This document shows, piece after piece, positions 8,509-15,180 of a stretch of 64,000 nucleotides of DNA. Made by a program: the position numbers and the translations under genes. Every line of letters begins with the position of its first letter. The first letter of the stretch is position 1. Source of the stretch: Ruminococcaceae bacterium UBA3215 (GTDB taxonomy: Bacteria > Bacillota > Clostridia > Oscillospirales > Ruminococcaceae); contig DEWH01000025.1 of NCBI GenBank assembly GCA_002363155.1, positions 53,195 to 117,194 of the forward strand, given 5' to 3'. A model generated the notes under the pieces. The model worked only from the letters and a program-made list of their open reading frames with translations, did no database searches and was not told the DNA's origin.

Positions 8509-8550
8509 GATATATTATATTTGCAGGCGCCGATTTAGTCAATTTGCATA

Positions 8551-8579
8551 TTGACGAAAACCTGTAATACATTTATAAT
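8551..8579 (+). promoter_or_regulatory. Sigma-A promoter of the first surface protein
   Basis: TTGACG and TATAAT with a 17-bp spacer, followed by a leader with a perfect AAGGAGGTC ribosome binding site. Strong expression is likely. Confidence 0.8.
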
Positions 8580-8646
8580 AAAAGAGTATGCAGATGTTAT
8601 TCTGCCTAATGTACAAAGGTACATATTTTTAAGGAGGTCAACTCAA

Positions 8647-9477
8647 ATGAAATTAAACAAGATCGTATCCGGAATCGCAGCAGCTGCTGTTACAGCTTCC
8701 GCTCTCGCAGTTTCTTCCGGTGCAGCACTCGTCGTTTCCAACGCTACAAACACAGGCTTCAGCAGCACAGCAGGTATGTGGATGCAGCAGATCTATATCC
8801 CCGGACAGGATATCGACTTTGGTATAGATCCTCGTGAAATGGGCAAGATCGTATTCACAATTACTCCTGAGAATCCCGAAGATTTTGAAGGCGGCACAGG
8901 CGGCGGCGTAGTAATCTCCAGCGGTCCGCAGAACGGTGCTCCCGCAGATCATAACTGGGCAAGCTCGAACTTCTGGGGCGTTTACGACGAAGAGAAAGAG
9001 ATCTTCGGACGTGATCCCGAGAACGACACAAACCCGATCCACACAGAGATCGCAGGCGACTACATCTACACACTTACAGTAAACGTAGATGATACAAACT
9101 GCGTTCAGCAGGAAAGCTATGATGCAGTTGACTGCTACGTTCAGATCGCACTCCAGGAATGGGGCAACGAGATCTTCACTGACATCAAGGTGCTCAGCCT
9201 TGATATCTATGACAAGTCCGGCGCTCTCATGGGCTCTTTCGACGGCGACGGCAACTTCACAGCAGGTACAGCTTCCGCTCCTGTTTCTGCTCCCGCAGCT
9301 GAAACAACAGCAGCTCCCGCAGAAGAGACAACAGCAGCTCCCGCAGCAGGTGATGTTGCAGCAGCTACAGATTCCACAAAGGGATCTCCTAACACAGGTA
9401 TCGAGGACGTTGCAGTTGTTGCAGGTATCGCTCTCGTAGCAGGCGGCGCTATCGCAGTTGCAAAGAAGAGAAAGTAA
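8647..9477 (+). CDS. Secreted surface protein with PxTG-type C-terminal tail
   Basis: A 276-residue exported protein of unknown function. Residues 1 to about 24 form a signal peptide (MKLNKIVSG then a hydrophobic Ala-rich core). A beta-rich domain of about 190 residues follows, then a Thr/Ala/Pro-rich linker with repeated ETTAAPA units. It ends SPNTG, about 19 hydrophobic residues and KKRK, laid out like a sortase sorting signal but without the leading leucine of LPXTG. The start was chosen by the AAGGAGGTC site; an upstream in-frame codon has none. It resembles the protein at 41787-42440 in architecture. Confidence 0.8.
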   Translation: MKLNKIVSGIAAAAVTASALAVSSGAALVVSNATNTGFSSTAGMWMQQIYIPGQDIDFGIDPREMGKIVFTITPENPEDFEGGTGGGVVISSGPQNGAPADHNWASSNFWGVYDEEKEIFGRDPENDTNPIHTEIAGDYIYTLTVNVDDTNCVQQESYDAVDCYVQIALQEWGNEIFTDIKVLSLDIYDKSGALMGSFDGDGNFTAGTASAPVSAPAAETTAAPAEETTAAPAAGDVAAATDSTKGSPNTGIEDVAVVAGIALVAGGAIAVAKKRK

Positions 9478-9496
9478 GTCTTACATAACAGGCTCG

Positions 9497-9525
9497 AAAG
9501 GACACCACTTGCTGGTGTCCTTTTT
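9497..9525 (+). terminator. Terminator of the first surface protein
   Basis: An 11-bp stem (AAAGGACACCA at 9497-9507 with its complement at 9513-9523) is followed by T residues. Confidence 0.9.
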
Positions 9526-9554
9526 GTCTGTCATAAAGATGCTTTTTTGACAGA

Positions 9555-9633
9555 CTTGTCCTGCGCGGACAGCGCCAACCCCTTTAAAAAGGGGTTGGAT
9601 CCCTAAACCTGATCCCGTAAAACGGAGCATTGA
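9555..9633 (+). repeat. 3' repeat module, copy B (canonical short form)
   Basis: It contains in order GTCCTGCGCGGAC, the stem CAACCCCTTTAAAAAGGGGTTG, the linker GGATCCCTAAACCTGATCC whose ends pair, and CCGTAAAACGG. It lies after the terminator of the surface protein, in that gene's sense direction. Confidence 0.85.
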
Positions 9634-9672
9634 TAGTTTCTGCGAAAAATGAAATATACTTCTAAAAGATAA

Positions 9673-9698
9673 AAGCGGGCAGGTCACCCTGCCCGCTT
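9673..9698. terminator. Terminator between convergent genes
   Basis: A perfect 11-bp GC-rich stem (9673-9683 with 9688-9698) is flanked by A-rich sequence at its left side, giving a U-run on the minus strand for the gene ending at 9713. Confidence 0.85.
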
Positions 9699-9712
9699 AA
9701 TGTTATGTGCTG

Positions 9713-10324
9713 TCACGCAAGCTTCTTCTTTATCGTGATCTCTACCGATTTTCCGATTATTCCGACGATAACGTCGTCGGCAAGATTCGCGATTATCGAC
9801 TTTTCAAGCTCGTCCCATGCTTCCGTATCGCCTTCGGCTTCATTGCGGTACTGCGCAAGAGACCATGCACTTGAGTAGCCGTAGGGATCCTGGTACATAC
9901 CCATATCATAGAAAGTATAGGGCGATTCGCTGTAGATCATTGCGGAAGAATCGGCTGTCTGCGCGTAGTTCGCGAGCATTATTTCCGCAGCAATGCGGAT
10001 CTTGTTCATAATGCCCTTTGCGGCTGCGTTCACGCCGGACTTGGATACCGCAAGCACCTTGTCTCTGTCGATAGTCGGAAGAATGTTCTCCGGCTCAACC
10101 TTGACATGAACTTCATATTCGCTGCCCTTGTTCTCGATCCAGAACATACCTGTACCGTAATGCAGAAGGTTCGGCAGCATCTCGATAAGCTCTTCCGATA
10201 AAAGGTTGAGCTTCATTTCCTGTTTATGGCTGAGACCGTTGTAAGCTGCGATCTTATGTGCTTCATTGTGTATCTGGCTTACAGAAGCCTCGTCTTTTTC
10301 AAATCTGTAGATATCGGTTCTCAT
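9713..10324 (-). CDS. Hypothetical protein with a possible HATPase-like N-terminal region
   Basis: A 203-residue cytoplasmic protein. The N-terminal half (MKLNLLSEELIEMLPNLLHYG, then GMFWIENKGSEYEVHVKV) faintly resembles the first helix and strand of GHKL/anti-sigma-factor ATPases. The typical DxGxG box is not apparent. The C-terminal half has an aromatic/Met-rich stretch and ends IVGIIGKSVEITIKKK. The start follows AAGGAAAGGACAC and the gene has its own promoter and terminator. Function unknown. Confidence 0.65.
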   Translation of the reverse strand: MRTDIYRFEKDEASVSQIHNEAHKIAAYNGLSHKQEMKLNLLSEELIEMLPNLLHYGTGMFWIENKGSEYEVHVKVEPENILPTIDRDKVLAVSKSGVNAAAKGIMNKIRIAAEIMLANYAQTADSSAMIYSESPYTFYDMGMYQDPYGYSSAWSLAQYRNEAEGDTEAWDELEKSIIANLADDVIVGIIGKSVEITIKKKLA

Positions 10325-10390
10325 AATATGTGTCCTTTCCTTGGAAGTCTTTAATACCGAATGTTCACGCTTCCGGATATATTATTAATT

Positions 10391-10419
10391 ATTATAGCAC
10401 ATATTTGATATATAATCAA
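10391..10419 (-). promoter_or_regulatory. Sigma-A promoter of the hypothetical gene ending at 9713
   Basis: TTGATT and TATAAT on the minus strand with a 17-bp spacer. Confidence 0.7.
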
Positions 10420-10427
10420 GTGATTTT

Positions 10428-10459
10428 TAAAAAATCGGCAGTGAATCGCTTCACTGCCG
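10428..10459 (-). terminator. Terminator of the Fur/COG0523 operon
   Basis: Arms 10436-10445 and 10450-10459 form a perfect 10-bp stem with a 4-nt loop, followed on the minus strand by a U-run. Confidence 0.85.
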
Positions 10460-10467
10460 ACATATTG

Positions 10468-11577
10468 TTATGCTTTGAAAAGTTCCGATACAGCGTCCTC
10501 TTTAAGGTCTGCGCCGATAACACAAAGTCTTCCGATAGTGCTTGCACTGCCTGTGCGCACATCGGGGATACCGGGAACATAATCGAAATGGATCCATGTT
10601 CCGTCCGTTCCCGCGACAATACCCTTCGCTCTGAGCACAGTTCCGTACTTCTGCTCATCGGAAAGCGCTTCAAGGCAAGCCTTGATCTCATCTGCGGAGT
10701 AGGGTCTTGCTGTCTCTCTGCCCCAGCTGGTAAATACGTCATCGGCATGGTGGTGATGATGATGATGCTCATGCTCATCGTCATCGTGATCGTGGTGGTG
10801 ATGATCGTGTTCATGCTCATCGTCATCGTGATCGTGGTGGTGATGCTCGTGGTCGTGGTCATCGTCATCGTGATCGTGGTGGTGATGCTCGTGGTCGTGG
10901 TCATCTTCATCATCGTCATGGTGGTGGTGATGATCGTGCTTTGCAGCTTCCTCAAGCAGAGCCTTCAACTCATCATCAAGCGTGTTCTTCTGCGTCATTG
11001 CATCGACAAGCTGTGCGCCGGTAAGCTGATCCCACTCGGTAGTAACTATCGGAGCCTTCGGATTCTTCTCACGCAGGCTCTTTACGCAGTCGTCCAGCTT
11101 ATCCTGCGAAAGACCGGATGTATGGCTGAGGATAAGGCAGCTTGCGTATGTGATCTGGTTGTCGAAGAACTCACCGAAATTCTTCATATACATCTTGTAC
11201 TTCTTCGCGTCAACAACTGTGGTGAATCCGTCAAGCTCAACATCATGCATATCTATGTTCTGCACCGCTCTGATAACGTCACTGAGCTTGCCGACACCGG
11301 AAGGCTCGATGAGTATGCGGTCGGGGTGGTACTGCTCAAGTACCTTTTCAAGCGCGGTCTTGAAGTCGCCCACAAGACTGCAGCAGATGCAGCCGGAGTT
11401 CATCTCGGTTATCTCAACGCCGGAATCCTGGAGAAATCCGCCGTCTATACCTATCTGACCGAATTCGTTCTCGATAAGCATAAGCTTCTCGCCCTTATAG
11501 CCCTCGGCGATAAGCTTCTTTATAAGTGTTGTCTTGCCTGCGCCGAGAAATCCCGAAAAAATAGTTATCTTTGTCAT
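10468..11577 (-). CDS. COG0523 (CobW/ZNG1-type) GTPase metallochaperone with His-rich insert
   Basis: A 369-residue G3E-family GTPase that probably delivers zinc or another metal to a client enzyme. The P-loop GFLGAGKT is at residues 9-16 and the metal-binding CICC at 63-66. A His/Asp/Glu-only stretch of about 65 residues runs from roughly 212 to 278, where many zinc-related COG0523 proteins carry a histidine tract. The CobW C-terminal domain follows. It is the last gene of the Fur-family operon. Low-zinc induction is inferred from that context. Confidence 0.92.
   Translation of the reverse strand: MTKITIFSGFLGAGKTTLIKKLIAEGYKGEKLMLIENEFGQIGIDGGFLQDSGVEITEMNSGCICCSLVGDFKTALEKVLEQYHPDRILIEPSGVGKLSDVIRAVQNIDMHDVELDGFTTVVDAKKYKMYMKNFGEFFDNQITYASCLILSHTSGLSQDKLDDCVKSLREKNPKAPIVTTEWDQLTGAQLVDAMTQKNTLDDELKALLEEAAKHDHHHHHDDDEDDHDHEHHHHDHDDDDHDHEHHHHDHDDDEHEHDHHHHDHDDDEHEHHHHHHHADDVFTSWGRETARPYSADEIKACLEALSDEQKYGTVLRAKGIVAGTDGTWIHFDYVPGIPDVRTGSASTIGRLCVIGADLKEDAVSELFKA
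10776..10937 (+). repeat. 42-bp tandem repeat encoding the His-rich tract
   Basis: The block beginning CATCGTCATCGTGATCG recurs at 10776, 10818 and 10860 with a diverged fourth at 10902, a strict 42-bp period (14 codons) within the COG0523 gene. It can change copy number by slippage without breaking frame. Confidence 0.85.
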
Positions 11578-11652
11578 TTTTTATTCTCCTGTCTTTTTAT
11601 TGTATCCCTGCCCTCCGGCAGAGTTGTTTTTATTTGTGCAGCCGCGCTTCCG

Positions 11653-12603
11653 TCATATCATCGAGACTACCTTTTCCGCCGGCGGTTCGGCATCTTTAAG
11701 CTCGTATATCTCCATGGTCGGGTAGTCGATGTTGTATGCGTTGTCATGCGCGACTTTGATGCCTGCGGTTATGGTGACCCAGTGCTCCGGGCGGGGCTTG
11801 AAGTCCTTATTGTATGTCCCGGCGATCCACGCAAACTGTATGTCCTCCGCACAGCAGTTCATGATGTATCTTCCCACAGCGAATGTTCCCTTCGGGAACC
11901 GGGGCTGTCTTGTTATCATCATTTTTACGGTAACTTTCTTGCCGTCATAGTTTTTGGTATTCTCCATGATATCGCTGAACCACAGACCGTAATGCTCATC
12001 TGAAATAACGATGTTGGAAGCGTTCATGTCGAACGGCATCGGATCGACTATATCATCAAGCTTCATCTCGCCGCTGTCAGCTTCGTAGTATATCGTAACG
12101 CGCCTGTTCACGCTTCGCACGGTCTTATGCAGGTCTTCGATAGCAGCATTGCCCTCGTAACGGTTGAATACAACAAGGTCTGTGAAGTTGATCTTTTCCG
12201 TTACAAGCGGACGGAAGCTTGTGTTGTACTGGAGGAATGTTGTTGCATCAGCAACAAGCACTACCTGGAATATATTCCAGTCCTCCGGCATATTCATCAC
12301 AAGATCGCCGAGGCTCCACATTCCGTTATACTCGATGACAACGCAGTCTGCGCCGCTGTCGCGCACCATCTTGTTCAGATTCTTTTTTGTGAGTTCGGAA
12401 ACGTCCTCGATCACTTTCATTGTGATCTTCGCGTTCCCGCTCTTTGAGAGATCGTATTCCTCCACGCCTTCCTCGCATACGAGAAGAAGAATGTTGTCAC
12501 CCGCAGCAAAGCGCTCGTCGTCCAGAGTTTTCTGTACGAACGTAGTCTTGCCCGCTTCGAGAAATCCGAGGAACATATAAACGGGTATCGTTCTTTCCGC
12601 CAT
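11653..12603 (-). CDS. COG0523-like GTPase fused to a DUF1980 (YcgQ-type) domain
   Basis: A 316-residue protein in two parts. Residues 1 to about 195 form a G3E/COG0523 GTPase with P-loop GFLEAGKT (13-20), but the CxCC metal motif is missing (EYNGMWSL in that area) and the NKxD base-recognition motif reads NRYE. The C-terminal part, with YDGKKVTVKMM and FAVGRYIMNCCAEDIQ, resembles the DUF1980/TIGR03943 domain of Bacillus YcgQ. It lies between the Fur-type regulator and the canonical COG0523 gene. An accessory role in metal transfer or permease gating is inference. Confidence 0.8.
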   Translation of the reverse strand: MAERTIPVYMFLGFLEAGKTTFVQKTLDDERFAAGDNILLLVCEEGVEEYDLSKSGNAKITMKVIEDVSELTKKNLNKMVRDSGADCVVIEYNGMWSLGDLVMNMPEDWNIFQVVLVADATTFLQYNTSFRPLVTEKINFTDLVVFNRYEGNAAIEDLHKTVRSVNRRVTIYYEADSGEMKLDDIVDPMPFDMNASNIVISDEHYGLWFSDIMENTKNYDGKKVTVKMMITRQPRFPKGTFAVGRYIMNCCAEDIQFAWIAGTYNKDFKPRPEHWVTITAGIKVAHDNAYNIDYPTMEIYELKDAEPPAEKVVSMI

Positions 12604-12618
12604 TTTTCTGCCTCCGTT

Positions 12619-13023
12619 TTATTTATCAGCCGTACCGCATTTTCCGCACTTTATGAGGACTTCTATATCCCCGTCCGGAACGCCTGCACCGCATCTTGTA
12701 AGATCTTCCTTTATCCGCTTGCAGCTTTCATCGTCCACGCTGTACACACTTCCACATACGCGGCATCTCATGCTTACGCCGTGGCTTTCCTCTTCCGCAA
12801 GAGAGTAAACATTCTCACGGCTTTCGACATTCACGGTCTTGCGGACGACTCCGCATTTTACAAGGTCACGCATTATCCTGTACACCGTGCTTTCGGACGG
12901 TACAGTTCCTCCGCATTCCTTTGCAAGCATCGCCGTAATAGCCCTTACCGTAAGGGCTTCACCGCCGTGCGCTCTGAGAAAATCCAGCAGCACGGCTCTT
13001 TGCACCGTATTATATACTGCCAT
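12619..13023 (-). CDS. Fur-family metal-responsive repressor (Zur-like)
   Basis: A 134-residue Fur-family protein with an N-terminal winged helix (TVRAITAML, ESTVYRIMRDL) and two C-terminal CxxC pairs (CRVCG and CGKCG), the usual structural zinc site. The usual histidine cluster is reduced to a single SHG. The start ATG with GGAGG was preferred over an upstream in-frame codon. It heads the operon with two COG0523 genes, and a Fur-like box overlaps its promoter, so autoregulation is likely. Zinc rather than iron is inferred from the partners. Confidence 0.88.
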   Translation of the reverse strand: MAVYNTVQRAVLLDFLRAHGGEALTVRAITAMLAKECGGTVPSESTVYRIMRDLVKCGVVRKTVNVESRENVYSLAEEESHGVSMRCRVCGSVYSVDDESCKRIKEDLTRCGAGVPDGDIEVLIKCGKCGTADK

Positions 13024-13052
13024 AACGTCCTCCGTGATACGCAAAACAAAAA

Positions 13053-13067
13053 TGACAATCATTTTCA
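13053..13067 (-). promoter_or_regulatory. Fur/Zur-like operator
   Basis: On the minus strand TGAAAAT-G-ATTGTCA is a 7-1-7 inverted repeat with one mismatched pair, very close to the Fur-family consensus TGATAAT-N-ATTATCA. It lies 7 bp downstream of the -10 box, overlapping the expected transcription start. Confidence 0.75.
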
Positions 13068-13074
13068 AATTGGT

Positions 13075-13103
13075 ATTATATCACCTTTTCACTGCTTTGT
13101 CAA
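13075..13103 (-). promoter_or_regulatory. Sigma-A promoter of the Fur/COG0523 operon
   Basis: Perfect consensus boxes TTGACA and TATAAT on the minus strand with a 17-bp spacer, directly followed by the Fur-like box. Confidence 0.85.
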
Positions 13104-13117
13104 GTACTTTTTACTGC

Positions 13118-13146
13118 TTTACAAACCGCACCGATTGTGATATAAT
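13118..13146 (+). promoter_or_regulatory. Sigma-A promoter of the NusG-domain-II gene
   Basis: TTTACA and TATAAT with a 17-bp spacer; divergent from the Fur operon promoter 14 bp away. Confidence 0.75.
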
Positions 13147-13180
13147 GATTCTATTACCGGACAGTCAGCAGGGAGATACT

Positions 13181-13522
13181 ATGAGTAAGAAAAAACTTGC
13201 ATTGGTCATAACAGCTGCCGCACTTGCTATCGCATCAGCTGTGCTTGCAGCTGTCTTTCTCTCCTTACCGTCGGGAAAGCACACAGCGGAGATCACTTCC
13301 GACGGTAAGGTGATACGCACGATAGACCTGCATACCGCGCCGGACGAGGTTTTCACCGTGGAAAGCGCTCACGGCACAAATACAGTCACGGTAAAGAACG
13401 GCACTATATCGGTAACGGAAGCGAGCTGTCCCGACAAGATCTGCGTTGATCACGGAGAACTGCGCACGGAGATGCTGCCGATAGTGTGTCTGCCGAACAA
13501 GCTGATTATAACTTTCATCTGA
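13181..13522 (+). CDS. NusG domain II-containing exported protein
   Basis: A 113-residue protein with one N-terminal membrane segment and a small beta domain of the NusG-II type (PF07009-like). Such proteins are widespread in Firmicutes and do not act as NusG; their role is poorly defined. The motif SCPDKICVDHG contains two cysteines and is characteristic of the family. Frames extending further upstream were rejected because the promoter lies inside them. It precedes the HD-GYP gene by 18 bp and is probably co-transcribed with it. Confidence 0.8.
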   Translation: MSKKKLALVITAAALAIASAVLAAVFLSLPSGKHTAEITSDGKVIRTIDLHTAPDEVFTVESAHGTNTVTVKNGTISVTEASCPDKICVDHGELRTEMLPIVCLPNKLIITFI

Positions 13523-13540
13523 AACAAAGCGAGGTACGAT

Positions 13541-14842
13541 ATGGCGATAAGCTACAATCTCTATATGGAACACGGCTTCACGAATATACGCTCACTGCTC
13601 GGAGCACTTGCGGAGGCTATGAATCTGATAAATCCCGAAGTGCAGAATCACCACCAGAAGACTGCATATCTTGCGTATATCATCGCCAAGAATGCCGGGT
13701 ATTCCCAGCGAGAGCTTGAAAGTGTGATATACGCTTCCCTGCTGCATGACATAGGCTCCGTGATATACGACAATCAGGGGACAATCAAAGAGATAGAGCG
13801 CGAAGCGGAGCTGATTTCCCTGCTCGGCGCGAAGATGCTGTACGGTCTGGAAGGATTCGACGATATAACAGAGATCATCTCTTTCTGTCAGTTAAGCTGG
13901 CAGCGCCTTTTAAGGAGACTTGACAGTCTTGATGCTATCGACGGTGACCGTGCGCATACAGAAAAGCTGATGCGGCTCGCCTCCATAATACATATCGCGG
14001 ACACGATATCTGTAATAGCCGATACAAAGCAGCCCATACTCAATCAGGTAAAAAACATAGTCTGCATTGCCGATTCCATGCGCGGAACGGAGTTTTCGGA
14101 AGAAGCGGCGGACACGTTCAAGATGATCTCGGAGAACGAGTTCATCTGGTTCGATCTTATGTTCCGCCCTGCAATACTGTTGCTGTTCACCGGTGAGATA
14201 AGGCGGGTCTCTCTCGAAGAGACCGTCAGCCTTACCCAGCTGATGTCCCGCATAATCGACTACCGCAGTTCGTTCACGGCTATGCACTCCGCTGGAGTTG
14301 CGGCATCTGCAATGAAACTCGGCGAGCTTACCGGAATGACGCGGACGGAATGTATGATGATGAAGATAGCCGGCAACCTGCACGATATAGGAAAGCTGAA
14401 AGTACCGCGCTCCATACTTGAAAAGAACGGCAGGCTCACCGACGAGGAGTTCAATATTATTAAAGAACACCCCTACTTCACAAGGCTGATACTAATGGGG
14501 GTTGACGGATTCGGCAAAATTGCCGACTGGGCAGGCTTCCACCACGAGAAGCTGAACGGAAGAGGCTACCCGTTCGGGTTCGGAGCCGATGAGCTCGATC
14601 TCGGCTCGCGGATAATGGCAGTTGCCGACATCTTCTCCGCCATAACCGAGGTTCGCCCGTACAGGGACGGAATGCCTAAAGAACAGGCTATAAAGGTGAT
14701 GCGCGAAAACGTATCCTCCGGCGCGATCTGCGGTGATATCACCGCCCTGCTGCTTGACCACTACGATGAGGTCGATGAAGCACGCAGCTCCGCTTCCCGT
14801 GAAGCAGGTAAGCGCTACTTCGAGTCGCTTGACCGGCGCTGA
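13541..14842 (+). CDS. HD-GYP domain phosphodiesterase (tandem HD)
   Basis: A 433-residue cytoplasmic protein with two HD-type regions. The first has HHQKTAYLAYIIAKNAG and LLHDIGSV (about residues 45-75). The second is a full HD-GYP domain with HSAGVA, NLHDIGKLKVP, HPYFTR, HHEKLNGRGYPFG and DIFSAITEVRPYR. The GRGYP sequence supports cyclic-di-GMP hydrolysis. No sensor or receiver domain is present. The gene follows the NusG-II gene and ends directly at repeat copy C. Confidence 0.92.
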   Translation: MAISYNLYMEHGFTNIRSLLGALAEAMNLINPEVQNHHQKTAYLAYIIAKNAGYSQRELESVIYASLLHDIGSVIYDNQGTIKEIEREAELISLLGAKMLYGLEGFDDITEIISFCQLSWQRLLRRLDSLDAIDGDRAHTEKLMRLASIIHIADTISVIADTKQPILNQVKNIVCIADSMRGTEFSEEAADTFKMISENEFIWFDLMFRPAILLLFTGEIRRVSLEETVSLTQLMSRIIDYRSSFTAMHSAGVAASAMKLGELTGMTRTECMMMKIAGNLHDIGKLKVPRSILEKNGRLTDEEFNIIKEHPYFTRLILMGVDGFGKIADWAGFHHEKLNGRGYPFGFGADELDLGSRIMAVADIFSAITEVRPYRDGMPKEQAIKVMRENVSSGAICGDITALLLDHYDEVDEARSSASREAGKRYFESLDRR

Positions 14843-14996
14843 CGCGCGTCTTTGCAGACGGCACCGGGCTCTGCCCGGACCCGCAAGGTCTGTCGGTCAT
14901 CCCCTCTGTCACCTGACGGTGACACCTCCCCGTTTGCGGGGAGATCACCTTTAAAAAGGGCTTGATCCTAAACTTAATGACGTAATACGGAAATAC
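14843..14996 (+). repeat. 3' repeat module, copy C (extended)
   Basis: It begins right after the HD-GYP stop codon. It contains several short palindromes (CCGGGCTCTGCCCGG, TGTCACCTGACGGTGACA, CTCCCCGTTTGCGGGGAG), then CCTTTAAAAAGGGCTTGATCC and CGTAATACGG in the same order as other copies. Confidence 0.8.
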
Positions 14997-15017
14997 AAAG
15001 GGTTCTGAACAGAAAGA

Positions 15018-15048
15018 AATACCGCTGAATGTGTAATTCAGCGGTATT
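15018..15048. terminator. Terminator between HD-GYP gene and carB
   Basis: A perfect 13-bp stem (15018-15030 with 15036-15048) and a 5-nt loop, between convergent genes. Confidence 0.8.
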
Positions 15049-15140
15049 GTTATTACATCTTATATTTAATCAGCATCTGTCCGCAGACAAAATCAGTAAT
15101 TTCGTCACGATTCAGATACGCGCGCAGAGCGCGCTCCACA

Positions 15141-15168
15141 ATTGTGAATTGTGAATTGTGAATTGTGC
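15141..15168 (+). repeat. 7-bp tandem repeat
   Basis: The unit ATTGTGA occurs about four times in a row just beyond the 3' end of carB, next to a GCGCGCAGAGCGCGC palindrome. Within the 338-bp gap between genes (14843-15180), this and copy C plus the terminator are all I can identify. Confidence 0.8.
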
Positions 15169-15180
15169 ATTTGTCTATTC

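Noticed and set aside
10776..10937. Regular repeats suggestive of a CRISPR array
   Set aside because: The units are contiguous with no spacers and encode an in-frame His-rich tract of a GTPase.
10330..12003. A 557-codon open frame on the plus strand across the metal operon
   Set aside because: It is antisense to two clear COG0523 genes. Its Val/Ile-rich stretch is the reverse reading of the His-coding repeat.
12839..13180. An upstream extension of the NusG-domain-II gene
   Set aside because: It would include the promoter and run antisense through the Fur-family gene; the ATG at 13181 directly precedes the membrane segment.
15141..15168. 7-bp tandem repeat as a phase-variation switch
   Set aside because: It lies downstream of both convergent genes, outside any promoter or coding frame.
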